A stretch of DNA of 32,890 bases from Sphingopyxis sp. (GCF_019459305.1 NZ_JAIBES010000087.1:1-32890); one strand, 5' to 3'; shown: positions 1-6,613, counted from the stretch's first letter. The notes: generated by a model not told the origin, from the sequence alone. Numbers and translations: made by a program.

Positions 1-1
1 G

Positions 2-634
2 CTGAAGACGGCATCTCTAAATGCAACCCAAATCGCGGCTGGGCGAGCAAAGGCAAAGGTTCAGGGCGGCATGCGCAGCGCTGGGCTGGGCAGGCTCGGC
101 AACGCCATCGGGAACGGTGGCGACTTGGGCAAGCGCGGCGCCGTACGCGCACAGGGCGGCGGCTGGTCAGCGTCGGGCTGGGTGCACGTCCGCAGCAAGT
201 CCGAGCGCACCGTCGGCGCGATCGAGGCCTACACCGCGGGCGCCGAGATATCGCCGCGCAAGGGCAGGTGGCTGTGGATTGCGAGCGACGACATTCCGGC
301 GCGGGTCGGCAGGCGCAGCGTCACGCCGGAAACCTATAACCGCCTCGGCCTGGCAACCAAGATCGGGCCGCTCGTGTTCGTGCTGACCCCCAGCGGCCGC
401 GCGTTGCTGGTGGTGCAGGGCGCAAGTTTGAGCGCGTCGGGCAAATCGCGGTCGGCCAAGTCACTGCGCAAGAACGGCGGACTGCGGAAAGGCCAGGTTG
501 CCGCCGAGACGATCGTCGCTTTTGTCGGCATCCGGCGCACCTCGCGCGCGGCGCGGGTCGATGTAAACGCGATCATGCGGGATGCGCAGGCTTCGTTGCC
601 GGGGCTGATCGATCAGCAGTTGGGCAGCAGGTAG
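2..634 (+). CDS. Phage structural protein of the DUF6441 type, 5'-truncated by the window edge
   Basis: The reading frame is open from base 2 with no stop, so the gene begins outside the window; the ATG at 71 is probably internal because the preceding codons read as a helical stretch leading into an 'SAGLGRLGNAIG' segment that fits the family. The visible 210 residues contain a segment around 'SERTVGAIEAYTAGAEI' followed by 'LWIASDDIPARVGRRSVTPETYN', then a hydrophobic 'LVFVLTPSGRALLVVQG' and a basic tail. This layout matches DUF6441 proteins found in tail or head-tail regions of alphaproteobacterial prophages; the exact role is not known to me. It is the only clear virion-type gene in view and suggests the late region lies to the left. 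Assignment to the family is from memory of its pattern. Confidence 0.7.
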   Translation: MKTASLNATQIAAGRAKAKVQGGMRSAGLGRLGNAIGNGGDLGKRGAVRAQGGGWSASGWVHVRSKSERTVGAIEAYTAGAEISPRKGRWLWIASDDIPARVGRRSVTPETYNRLGLATKIGPLVFVLTPSGRALLVVQGASLSASGKSRSAKSLRKNGGLRKGQVAAETIVAFVGIRRTSRAARVDVNAIMRDAQASLPGLIDQQLGSR

Positions 635-783
635 GTGCATCCGGGAAGGGCCCGGCCTTCGCAATCAGGAGCAAGGGCCGGTCAGTTGTCTGGCGCTTGC
701 CAATTATGGCTCGCCCAAATCGTGACCCGCCGCACGGGTCGACGAATAGAAGCGGCAGCTCCGGCGACGGATCTAGAGACGGC

Positions 784-1053
784 TCAGTCCGAGAGGCTTT
801 CGTCCTCGATCGCCGCAGTGATCATCCGATCCCAGATGTCGGCGTCGCCCACCGCGATCATGCGGCCACTAGGTTCGCGCAGGGTGCGCAGCACGGCAAG
901 CGCCGCCGGAGCATAGTCGGGCCACAGCCCGTCGACCGCGGGTCCTGCCGACTCCATGTCGCCTTCGGCGTTGCGGCTCAGGGCATGCCCGGCCAGGACG
1001 CGGGCAACACGTTCGACAGGCGCGGTCTTCGCAGCATCATATTCGGCGGTCAT
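784..1053 (-). CDS. Small hypothetical protein, 89 aa
   Basis: The chosen ATG at 1053 is preceded by GGAAG at a good distance; longer in-frame starts exist upstream (about 1071 and 1140) but read as non-protein-like sequence. The product begins with an amphipathic 'APVERVARVLAGHAL' helix, then 'LWPDYAPAALAVLRTLREPSGRMIAVGDADIWDRMITAAIEDE'. This 'W.DY...A...L..LREP...M...G....W..MI.AA' pattern is common in small uncharacterised proteins of alphaproteobacterial phages and plasmids. No catalytic motif is seen. It faces the truncated DUF6441 gene end to end across 150 bases. Confidence 0.65.
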   Translation of the reverse strand: MTAEYDAAKTAPVERVARVLAGHALSRNAEGDMESAGPAVDGLWPDYAPAALAVLRTLREPSGRMIAVGDADIWDRMITAAIEDESLSD

Positions 1054-1140
1054 ATCTTGTCTTCCATGCATCGCAAACGCGTGAACGCCAGACCGGTTGC
1101 CGATTGACAGAAGAGGCGAGCAACCGGACGCGACTCGCAC

Positions 1141-1187
1141 CGACGCTGGACGGTGAGGACCATTCTTTCGTCATCGTACCAGCGTCG
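1141..1187. repeat. Strong two-part hairpin in gene-free stretch
   Basis: CGACGCTGG (1141-1149) pairs perfectly with CCAGCGTCG (1179-1187); inside it ACGGTGA (1150-1156) pairs with TCATCGT (1171-1177, one G-T), leaving a 14-base loop and a one-base bulge. No T-run follows on either strand, so a simple terminator is unlikely. It lies about 90 bases upstream of the leftward 89-aa gene and could be part of its leader. Confidence 0.5.
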
Positions 1188-1273
1188 CGAGGGATCGAGC
1201 CGACGCGCTACAGGTCGAGCTAGTCACCATTTCGCAACGCTTTGCCCATAGTTGAGCGGGGCGTCTCAAGAAA

Positions 1274-1304
1274 GGGCGGCAGGGGAATCTTGCCGCCCCT
1301 TTTT
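1274..1304 (+). terminator. Rho-independent terminator
   Basis: GGGCGGCA (1274-1281), a 9-base loop, TGCCGCCC (1291-1298), then CTTTTT. It reads best rightward. The reverse reading ends in TTTCTT and would be weaker. The 1054-1436 stretch holds this, the hairpin before it and the RBS-covering hairpin after it, but no convincing gene. Confidence 0.65.
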
Positions 1305-1410
1305 GCGCAACCGAATAGCAGCCCGACGTTCCACCGCTCCGTTTACATCCAGCAGTTTTGAGTGCCGGAAGAAGCGTGCTATTCCGCAGGAGCAGGCATC
1401 GGCCCGAAAC

Positions 1411-1430
1411 CTCCAAATTATTTGGAGGAG
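1411..1430 (+). promoter_or_regulatory. Perfect inverted repeat overlapping a Shine-Dalgarno site
   Basis: CTCCAAA (1411-1417), TTA loop, TTTGGAG (1421-1427). The right arm contains the first half of the strong Shine-Dalgarno GGAGGAG (1424-1430), six bases ahead of the ATG at 1437. Folded as RNA it would hide the ribosome binding site; as DNA it would be a 17-bp dyad operator. Confidence 0.5.
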
Positions 1431-1436
1431 TCCGTC

Positions 1437-1565
1437 ATGTGGAATGCCATCTCAGAAATTGTCAAAGAGTTCGTAACGCACGGGCATCCTAACCGCGCGT
1501 TCGCCGTCGTCGTCATCGGCGCGGCGACGTGTCTGGGCATAGCCGCAATCCCGTCATTTTGGTGA
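1437..1565 (+). CDS. Small single-pass membrane protein, 42 aa
   Basis: The ATG at 1437 follows a near-ideal GGAGGAG with 6-nt spacing, which is the main support for this short gene. The product has a charged N-terminal half ('WNAISEIVKEFVTHGHPNR') and one hydrophobic helix ('AFAVVVIGAATCLGIAAIPSFW') to the C-terminus. Small proteins of this form occur in phage lysis cassettes (holin-like) and as accessory membrane peptides, but there is no endolysin next to it, so a lysis role is only a possibility. An in-frame ATG at 1362 would add 25 residues but lacks a ribosome site and is not preferred. Confidence 0.6.
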   Translation: MWNAISEIVKEFVTHGHPNRAFAVVVIGAATCLGIAAIPSFW

Positions 1566-1739
1566 CAGGCAATTGGTGAACGTCGCTCACACGCGGCAAT
1601 TGCCAATGCCGCAAATCATCGAGTGGAAGCGGCAGTTGAGGCGCCGACGGTGAGCGTGGCGTGCGCGGGCGGTGCGTGGGGAACGATCGATGCACATTTT
1701 GACTCCACAACCTCTCAAAAACTCGGCATCGCTGATCAA

Positions 1740-2201
1740 ATGGGGAAAAGGGAAACTGTCGTCACCAGTCTGAGCGGCGTTGGACTCGCGCTACTGGGGC
1801 TCTTGGCGCCACTGATCATTCCATCAAACATCCCGGAATGGCTTTTGCATGGCGCGATCGGCTTCAGCTTGGGCTTGGCGACAATTCCTTGGATCTTCGG
1901 GAGAGAAACCTCCGGCGCTGGTGCCGACACCGTGAAGAAAGCAATCTACGATCGCCGGCGGCATAATATTGACGCGTGCCGGGCACTGATTGCCGGCTGG
2001 TTCAATCACAGTCCGATTGCTCAGTTGTCTGCCATGGAAGATTTGCCCGAATATCAAGCACTGCGCGGCCACTTCACCGCTGCGTTTTTTGCCCAGTTGC
2101 GCCGGAAAGAGACGATAATTAAACCGGACATGCGTCCCTACTTCATGTCGCTGTTAGCCAGCGAACTTGACCGCATCGAGCGCAAATGGGGCATGGCTTA
2201 G
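1740..2201 (+). CDS. Membrane protein of unknown function, about 153 aa
   Basis: After a short basic start ('GKRETVVTS') come two hydrophobic segments, about residues 10-27 ('LSGVGLALLGLLAPLIIP') and 33-52 ('WLLHGAIGFSLGLATIPWIF'). A soluble C-terminal domain follows, rich in charged helices ('IYDRRRHNIDACRALIAGWF', 'SLLASELDRIERKWGMA'). The start is uncertain: ATG 1740 has no clear Shine-Dalgarno, and the frame stays open back to a GTG at 1623, but the extra residues do not look like protein. The topology suggests a two-helix anchor with a cytoplasmic helical domain. I do not recognise the family. Confidence 0.7.
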   Translation: MGKRETVVTSLSGVGLALLGLLAPLIIPSNIPEWLLHGAIGFSLGLATIPWIFGRETSGAGADTVKKAIYDRRRHNIDACRALIAGWFNHSPIAQLSAMEDLPEYQALRGHFTAAFFAQLRRKETIIKPDMRPYFMSLLASELDRIERKWGMA

Positions 2202-2263
2202 CACCCACCAAAGCCCCGCCTTGGGGATCGTCAAAGCTCATCGTGACGTGATATCCAGCCGGC

Positions 2264-2545
2264 ATGAATGACAACTCACCGCCCGCCGATCATCCTGCCG
2301 TGCAGAGCGCGATCTATCATCTGACGTTGGCGCTGATCCGGTCAGGATCCCTCAAGCCCGCGGAACTGACCGCTGCCGCTCGCCGCGTTGCGGACGAAGG
2401 CAAGCTGAACGATCCGGAAAGCCAGACATGGCAGGAGTATGCGGCCGTTCTTGGACTTGCCGCCGACAACTTCGACCCGGGAACCCGAAAGCCGGTCATT
2501 GGGGTTATCGAAGGCGGGAAAGGTACTGAAACCCCGCAAGGGTAG
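2264..2545 (+). CDS. Hypothetical protein, 93 aa
   Basis: A small soluble protein starting at ATG 2264, 62 bases after the previous stop, in the same direction. The N-terminal half has an 'HPAVQSAIYHLTLALIRSGSLKPAELTAAARRVADEG' helical pair, and the C-terminus is Gly-rich. The 'L.L.L...G.L....L...A......G' spacing is similar to small helical phage or plasmid accessory proteins, but I cannot name the family. Codon use resembles the neighbours. A long inverted repeat follows 18 bases after the stop. Confidence 0.65.
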   Translation: MNDNSPPADHPAVQSAIYHLTLALIRSGSLKPAELTAAARRVADEGKLNDPESQTWQEYAAVLGLAADNFDPGTRKPVIGVIEGGKGTETPQG

Positions 2546-2563
2546 CTGCCGCCGCGCATACCC

Positions 2564-2599
2564 CAATACGGCCAGATTGACACCAATTTGGCCGTATTG
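2564..2599. repeat. 16-bp near-perfect inverted repeat with 4-nt loop
   Basis: CAATACGGCCAGATTG (2564-2579), loop ACAC, CAATTTGGCCGTATTG (2584-2599). Only one position is a G-T instead of a Watson-Crick pair. There is no T-tract on either side. It sits between the 93-aa gene and the 31-aa peptide gene and could be a transcription end, an mRNA-stabilising hairpin or a protein-binding dyad. Confidence 0.6.
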
Positions 2600-2697
2600 A
2601 ACGAAGTTGGCCCTTGCCTTAGGTTCGCTGTTCGCCGCTAAATAATCGGCGGCGTGTCGTACGCTCCCGCGCGCATATCGGGGAAGGACGAACGGGG

Positions 2698-2793
2698 TTG
2701 GTGGTAACGGTTGGCCTTGCGGCTATTGGCTTTTTGCTGATGTGCGTGACGCTCGTTCTCATGTATTATCTGCGCGACGATGACGTGAGCTAG
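2698..2793 (+). CDS. Putative 31-aa single-pass membrane peptide
   Basis: GGAAGGA (2682-2688) precedes a TTG at 2698 by 9 bases and a GTG at 2701 by 12; either may be the start. The peptide is one hydrophobic helix ('TVGLAAIGFLLMCVTLVLMYYL') followed by an acidic tail RDDDVS. Hydrophobicity, length and ribosome site fit a membrane micropeptide, but the non-ATG start and short length leave doubt. From here to 2977 I see no other gene or signal. Confidence 0.4.
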   Translation: MVVTVGLAAIGFLLMCVTLVLMYYLRDDDVS

Positions 2794-2977
2794 CTCCGTG
2801 ACATGGCGCTGCGCCTTTAGGCATTAACTTAGAGCAATCAAAAACAGTGGCCAGGGCCGCAACCTATTCCAGCATCCGGTGATTTGTCTCGCAGCCCCGT
2901 CGCTTTTCAACCCAGGCGACGGGGCGACCTTCACCGAATCGTTGCGAACAAGATGAGAACATCGTTAGCGTTGGCCA

Positions 2978-3271
2978 ATGGAACTCGATCGCGTTTCCGG
3001 CTGGCTGCGGAATGTCGTAACCGCCAAGCTTACCTGCCGCGGATGTGAGCGGGTGACGACGATCGGCCTCGACAAACTGCTTGAGATGAGCGCGGCCAAT
3101 GACAGCTTCACCTGGTGGCGCGGACGGTTCAGATGTCAGAAGTGCGGGACGAAAAGTCCGTATCTTGCCATCGTGCCATCGCACTTGACGCCGATGCGAT
3201 ATGGCGCGCATCCGTCGAAGGCGACCAGCGGCGAGGGCGAATATGATAGGGATGACAATGCCAAAATATGA
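2978..3271 (+). CDS. Zinc-ribbon protein of unknown function, 97 aa
   Basis: Two cysteine pairs, C20-R-G-C23 ('TCRGCERV') and C52-Q-K-C55 ('FRCQKCGTKS'), form a probable single zinc ribbon. Between them is a helical segment ('IGLDKLLEMSAANDSFTWW'). The C-terminus is polar and acidic. Small zinc-ribbon proteins with this spacing are common in alphaproteobacterial mobile elements; DNA or RNA contact is possible but not shown. ATG 2978 has no strong ribosome site. The 3' end overlaps the next gene by 14 bases, suggesting coupling. Confidence 0.7.
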   Translation: MELDRVSGWLRNVVTAKLTCRGCERVTTIGLDKLLEMSAANDSFTWWRGRFRCQKCGTKSPYLAIVPSHLTPMRYGAHPSKATSGEGEYDRDDNAKI

Positions 3272-3443
3272 AGTTCGCGGGCCTGATCCCGATGGGGATT
3301 GGTTCGTGGTCCAAATCGAGGATGGCGAGGAATTCGCGATCGATGAGGCATTCGCGACCGAAGCAGCAGCGACAGCGGGGGCGGCCAGGCTATTCGGCCT
3401 GACTGCCGATATGACGGCCGACCATGTGGTGGGCTCGCCCTAG
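3258..3443 (+). CDS. Hypothetical protein, 61 aa
   Basis: The ATG at 3258 is preceded by AGGGA (3248-3252) with 5-nt spacing; in-frame ATGs at 3243 and 3252 are alternatives. The product 'MPKYEVRGPDPDGDWFVVQIEDGEEFAIDE' reads as beta strands with an acidic face, followed by an Ala-rich helix ('ATEAAATAGAARLFG'). It looks like a small alpha/beta protein; no family is recognised. Its TAG stop shares the four bases CTAG (3440-3443) with the stop of the convergent PEP-CTERM gene. Confidence 0.6.
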   Translation: MPKYEVRGPDPDGDWFVVQIEDGEEFAIDEAFATEAAATAGAARLFGLTADMTADHVVGSP

Positions 3444-4081
3444 GCGAGGCCGACGCTCCGCTTTGCTCGCCGACGGTTGCGCATAGCCGCGCCTATTACG
3501 CCAAAGCCGACCAGCATCATCGCCCACGTTCCCGGCTCCGGCACCGCGGATGAAATGCTTAGGATCGGCGCCCGCAATAACGTCATTGTCGGGTAGATAT
3601 TTCCGTAAGTGAACGCGTCTTCCTGGCCCATGCTGGAGTACGCAATGACTAGCCCACCCCCCGCGGGGAAATTGGAAAAAATCGACGCTGGGTCGCCGGC
3701 GGCGAAGTCTGCAAACAAAAGCGGCGTGTCGATCCCGGACATTGCGCCGTAGAGCCGTGTCCCTGCCGCCGCGCCCCCCGCGTAGTGGGGGACTGGCATG
3801 GCCCAGGGCAGCCAGAATGCCGCGCGGTGTATTTCACCCAGCTGCGACAGTCCGAACAATTCTATGAAAGGTGCCGGCGAAATATTCGCATTGGTGCCGC
3901 CCAAGACGTCGATCTGTATTTCCGACGACACGGACACGCTGCCGCGAATCTGGGTGAATCCGTTATTGTCGGCAACCCGCACATCGTAGATCGTCGTTGC
4001 AGCTACGGCTTCCCTAGGGGCAGTGGACATAGCGAGGCACGCCAGAGCAAAAAGCCCAATCGATTTGATCAACGCACCCAT
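3440..4081 (-). CDS. PEPxxWA-CTERM sorted exoprotein, 213 aa
   Basis: The N-terminus is a signal peptide ('MGALIKSIGLFALACLAMS', Ala-rich cleavage region near residue 28). The body is a Gly/Ser-rich beta-type domain with no enzyme motif. The C-terminus has the PEP-CTERM signal: VPEPGTWAMML, a hydrophobic helix ('VGFGVIGAAM') and a basic tail RNRRRAKR. Proteins with this signal are exported, processed by an exosortase (encoded elsewhere) and released or linked to exopolysaccharide; the PEPxxWA form is typical of sphingomonads. ATG 4081 follows a GGGGGA ribosome site. Such a protein is unusual in a phage-like element and is probably cargo, or a stretch of host DNA carried in it. It shares the CTAG stop bases with the convergent gene to its left. 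Confidence 0.9.
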   Translation of the reverse strand: MGALIKSIGLFALACLAMSTAPREAVAATTIYDVRVADNNGFTQIRGSVSVSSEIQIDVLGGTNANISPAPFIELFGLSQLGEIHRAAFWLPWAMPVPHYAGGAAAGTRLYGAMSGIDTPLLFADFAAGDPASIFSNFPAGGGLVIAYSSMGQEDAFTYGNIYPTMTLLRAPILSISSAVPEPGTWAMMLVGFGVIGAAMRNRRRAKRSVGLA

Positions 4082-4374
4082 TTTTCATTCCCCCAAAACA
4101 ACGGGGCGAGCGGTATCAGTCTGATAATTTTTGTTCAACTCGCTTAACCACTCGCTCCCACCGAAGGGGCATACCGGTGTTGAACGCCCAGCTGGCGCCA
4201 GCAGCTCGCTAGAATGACGCCGACTGACTTACAGTTCGACGCCATATCGGCGATGCTTATGAACAAAGATCGGCACCAATCTGCCAGTTCTTATTATGCA
4301 GCAGGGCCTCGCAATATCGCGAGATTGTTTAGCAGTTCAGTACAGTCTCGCCGCCGTGGTGGCGCTGATGCCCA
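4082..4374. other. Gene-free region upstream of the PEP-CTERM gene
   Basis: No convincing gene. It contains a perfect 12-bp palindrome GCTGGCGCCAGC (4191-4202), a direct repeat ACTCGCT (about 4138 and 4150), and a relatively AT-rich patch near 4115-4145 that probably holds the promoter of the leftward PEP-CTERM gene. I could not settle on a clear -35/-10 pair. Confidence 0.4.
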
Positions 4375-4575
4375 TCACCTTTCACGCAGAGCAGCGTTGA
4401 TTGCCGCCAAGGTGTCGATCACCTTGCCTCTCACGCTGACCGTGTGGGTTTCGTCAAACGCCAGATCGGTGAGCGGCCCGTCGTTGTCGGTATCGCCGTC
4501 AATCACTCGGATAAGCTCGACGTTGACGTATACCGGGCCACCCTCTCGATCTGTGAAGGCGACGAGCTTTGTTAC
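4375..4575 (-). CDS. Small conserved-looking ORF with no normal start codon (GTA at the expected place), 66 aa
   Basis: The frame reads 'TKLVAFTDREGGPVYVNVELI', then an acidic loop, then 'LAFDETHTVSVRGKVIDTLAAINAALRER'. This is protein-like: a beta hairpin, strands and a terminal helix, resembling small 'V.F....G.PVYVN...I' proteins. No ATG, GTG, TTG or CTG lies in frame between the last upstream stop and the first Thr codon. The codon just before Thr is GTA, where a GTG would make the 4-nt GTGA overlap with the HNH gene's stop that neighbouring genes use (that stop would then be TGA, not TAA). AGGAG lies just upstream at normal distance. Most simply, a G-to-A change destroyed the start or it is a sequencing error; non-canonical initiation is less likely. 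Confidence 0.5.
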   Translation of the reverse strand, partial: VTKLVAFTDREGGPVYVNVELIRVIDGDTDNDGPLTDLAFDETHTVSVRGKVIDTLAAINAALRER

Positions 4576-5126
4576 AGTTCTCCTGCCTCTGCCCGCCCAT
4601 ACCGCGCCTCAGCTTCGCGCCTCGCAAGGACAGCGTCACGGAAGCGGGCGAACTCGCCGAGCTCGACGCGCTCACCAGCAACCCCGATGCGCGCGCGCCA
4701 CACGCCCTTGGTTCTGCGCCAGTGTACGCCCGCTACGCCCGACTGATTGTCCACCCGCGGTAGCCCCCTTGGACGAGGCCGTGGGGGCACACGCATGTTG
4801 GCGAGCCGACCGTCGGTGCGATCGCTATTGCGCAACCTGACATTGCCGATCGGCCAAGCGCCATGGTGCAATGCCCAGGCGACACGGTGCGCGCGGTAGG
4901 GGCGGCTGAACAGCATCAGCATCGGATAGCCATGGCCATCATCGCTGAGCGCCACGTCAGCGCCTGCGTGACGCGCGTTCCATCGCTCAACGTCGTCAGG
5001 GACCGCTAGGCCATGCTCTGCCAGCGTCTCGGCGTTCCTGTGGCGCCACGAGAGGGCACCGGTGGTAGGATCATAGGTCAGCAGGGCGCGGAGGGCTTGA
5101 GGGGTCAATAGGTCGGTGCAGGTCAT
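4572..5126 (-). CDS. HNH/AP2-type homing-endonuclease-like protein with degenerate HNH core, 184 aa
   Basis: The N-terminal part has the usual 'LRALLTYDPTTGALSWRHR' lead-in of phage HNH proteins and 'YRAHRVAWALHHGAWP'. The C-terminal part is an AP2-like DNA-binding domain ('SGVAGVHWRRTKGVWRARIGV...LGEFARFRDAVLARREAE'). The core normally reads IDHxNGDRxDNR; here it is VRLRNSDRTDGR, so the Asp-His pair is Arg-Leu. The metal-binding or catalytic His of the family is therefore absent and nuclease activity is doubtful. The ATG at 5126 has AGGTGG upstream and fits the family's usual start; the frame extends further to 5207. Its stop overlaps the start-less small ORF downstream. Confidence 0.8.
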   Translation of the reverse strand: MTCTDLLTPQALRALLTYDPTTGALSWRHRNAETLAEHGLAVPDDVERWNARHAGADVALSDDGHGYPMLMLFSRPYRAHRVAWALHHGAWPIGNVRLRNSDRTDGRLANMRVPPRPRPRGLPRVDNQSGVAGVHWRRTKGVWRARIGVAGERVELGEFARFRDAVLARREAEARYGRAEAGEL

Positions 5127-5495
5127 CGTGGCCACCTCATCAGCGGGCGGGCGATCTGGCGCCCATGTCGATGAAGTCATGATGGGCGAACAGGCAGCGA
5201 ACATCAACGAAAAACGGCGGAAAACCGTGGGTTTTTTTGCGGGTCCTACTTGGGGGATTTGGAAACCCTATGCGCTGTGGAACCGCGAAATTCGCATCAG
5301 GCCCGGTTTTCGGCGTTCGGCAGAGTTTGAAGTGCCCGTTTGTTTGCCCCGCAGCCCGAGCAACCAGCAGAATGCGATGTAACGCGGCCTGGTTCGAGCG
5401 GGTCGGTGCCGGGATAAATGTGGCGGCTGTGGACTCTGATCAGATTATCGGGAACAAGCTTCGCGGGGCAAAATTTGGGCGGTGTTTTCTCTGCA
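5127..5495. other. Gene-free region with a dyad upstream of the HNH-like gene
   Basis: It holds a 7-bp-arm inverted repeat CGCCCAT (5160-5166) / ATGGGCG (5182-5188) enclosing a second palindrome ATGAAGTCAT (5171-5180), 35-60 bases upstream of the leftward HNH-like start, a plausible operator. A weak hairpin followed by seven T's lies at 5214-5238. The rest (5239-5495) shows no gene I can support; it precedes the rightward membrane-protein gene. Confidence 0.4.
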
Positions 5496-6380
5496 ATGTC
5501 TGCAATCAATCGGGGCAAAGAAATCGCGGTTTTGAAGGGCGAGCAGTCCGGCGCCAGCGATCTTCGTAAGTCAGGCGCCGCGACTGATGTGCAAGGCAGC
5601 GCTAGTGAAGCGGCGACCGCACCGTTGGGGCGTCAGCCATCCGATAAAACAGACAGCCCCGCAACGGTCGATCAGGCCCATATTGAGCAGCCGGATCCAT
5701 ATGCGTTTCGAGATCTAGCCGCCCAAGAGGATATGGCATTTTGGGCGATGTGGATGTTTGTCGCCGCGATGGCAACCTTTGTCGTAACCAGCCTGGGTAC
5801 GCTTTTGATATGGCGACAGGTAAAGCTGACCAGAGTGGCGGTCGAGGATACCGGGAAAGCCACGATGGCGATGGAACGGCAGAATGAGATTGCCGAGCAG
5901 TCGCAACGGCCCTGGCTTTCGGTCAAGTACCGCGCGCTGGGCCCCGTCGTGCGCGAACCGAGCGGGCAATTTTTCTTCAGTTACAAAATAATCGTGACAA
6001 ACACCGGGCAGTCGCCGGCTATCGGAATAGTGGATCATGCAATGATCTCGCAGATCGAGCCCGGTCCCGTGGGCTTGCAGCGCTTTACTGACGAAGCAAT
6101 GGCTTTGCTCTCTGAGACCAGCTCTGCTCTTGCCCCAGGTGAAGAATCGCAAATGGACTGCGCCAAATTTTACGTGCAGACGACGCATATTTCGCCAAAC
6201 GGACTTCTTGCGGATGGCTCCCTACCCAGCATCTTGGTCGGGGTAGTTTATCAGAATCCGCGCGATGGCGTTCCTCACTGCACGGTGCTGAATCTTCACG
6301 TTGGGCAGCTGTTTTCAGAGGATGGACCACAAATTCGGGACGCAAGATCGGTCACACTGAAGCGTAAGGTCATGACCTAG
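5496..6380 (+). CDS. Membrane-anchored protein of unknown function, about 294 aa
   Basis: The product has a disordered polar N-terminus rich in Ser, Ala and Asp (about 80 residues), one strong transmembrane helix ('FWAMWMFVAAMATFVVTSLGTLLIW'), a coiled-coil-like linker ('VAVEDTGKATMAMERQNEIAEQSQRPWLSV'), then a soluble beta-rich C-terminal domain with 'IIVTNTGQSPAIG'. This is a recurrent design in mobile elements: a tail-side helix, 'RPWL.V' and an Ig-like domain with 'NTG.SPA'. The function is unknown. The start is unsure: ATG 5496 gives 'MSAINRGKE', while an in-frame ATG at 5418 would add 26 residues; neither has a good ribosome site. It is convergent with the leftward operon, with a hairpin-rich stretch between. 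Confidence 0.75.
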   Translation: MSAINRGKEIAVLKGEQSGASDLRKSGAATDVQGSASEAATAPLGRQPSDKTDSPATVDQAHIEQPDPYAFRDLAAQEDMAFWAMWMFVAAMATFVVTSLGTLLIWRQVKLTRVAVEDTGKATMAMERQNEIAEQSQRPWLSVKYRALGPVVREPSGQFFFSYKIIVTNTGQSPAIGIVDHAMISQIEPGPVGLQRFTDEAMALLSETSSALAPGEESQMDCAKFYVQTTHISPNGLLADGSLPSILVGVVYQNPRDGVPHCTVLNLHVGQLFSEDGPQIRDARSVTLKRKVMT

Positions 6381-6407
6381 CAGATTACCCGCCACGGATG
6401 AAAAGGA

Positions 6408-6605
6408 CCGGCCCCGAACCATGTCGAGGCCGGCCAGTGTGTCCGCGTCGAATTGCCGCCCATGTCAGGTGGTCCGCGGAGGTCTTTAATTTGGTGAAAC
6501 GGCGGCCGACCAGGACGACGAAGACTTAGTCGGCCGCCGGACCGGGCCGGAAACCCAAACGGCCCGATCACCCCGAAACCGAGCGGGAAAAGGACACCCG
6601 CTCGG
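6408..6605. repeat. Run of four perfect hairpins between convergent genes (terminators or structured RNA)
   Basis: Four inverted repeats follow each other: CCGGCC (6408-6413)/GGCCGG (6428-6433); CGGCGGCCGAC (6500-6510)/GTCGGCCGCCG (6529-6539); CGGGCC (6543-6548)/GGCCCG (6561-6566); CCGAGCGGG (6579-6587)/CCCGCTCGG (6597-6605). The last, read leftward, has a U-rich loop and is followed by TTTCGGGG, so it may terminate the leftward operon's transcript. A short AAAAGGAC motif occurs in or next to the first and last hairpins. No ORF here is convincing. Confidence 0.5.
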
Positions 6606-6613
6606 ACCCGATC

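Noticed and set aside
635..1107. Plus-strand ORFs opposite the 89-aa gene
   Set aside because: Arg/Pro/Ser-rich, no ribosome site, and antisense to a better candidate with GGAAG and a protein-like sequence.
5214..5238. ACGG-N7-CCGT followed by seven T's as a terminator
   Set aside because: The stem is only 4 bp and no rightward gene ends just upstream, so it was left as a note only.
5381..5410. GGTTCGAGC resembling a tRNA T-loop
   Set aside because: The flanking bases do not form a T-stem, and no D-arm, anticodon stem or acceptor pairing could be built.
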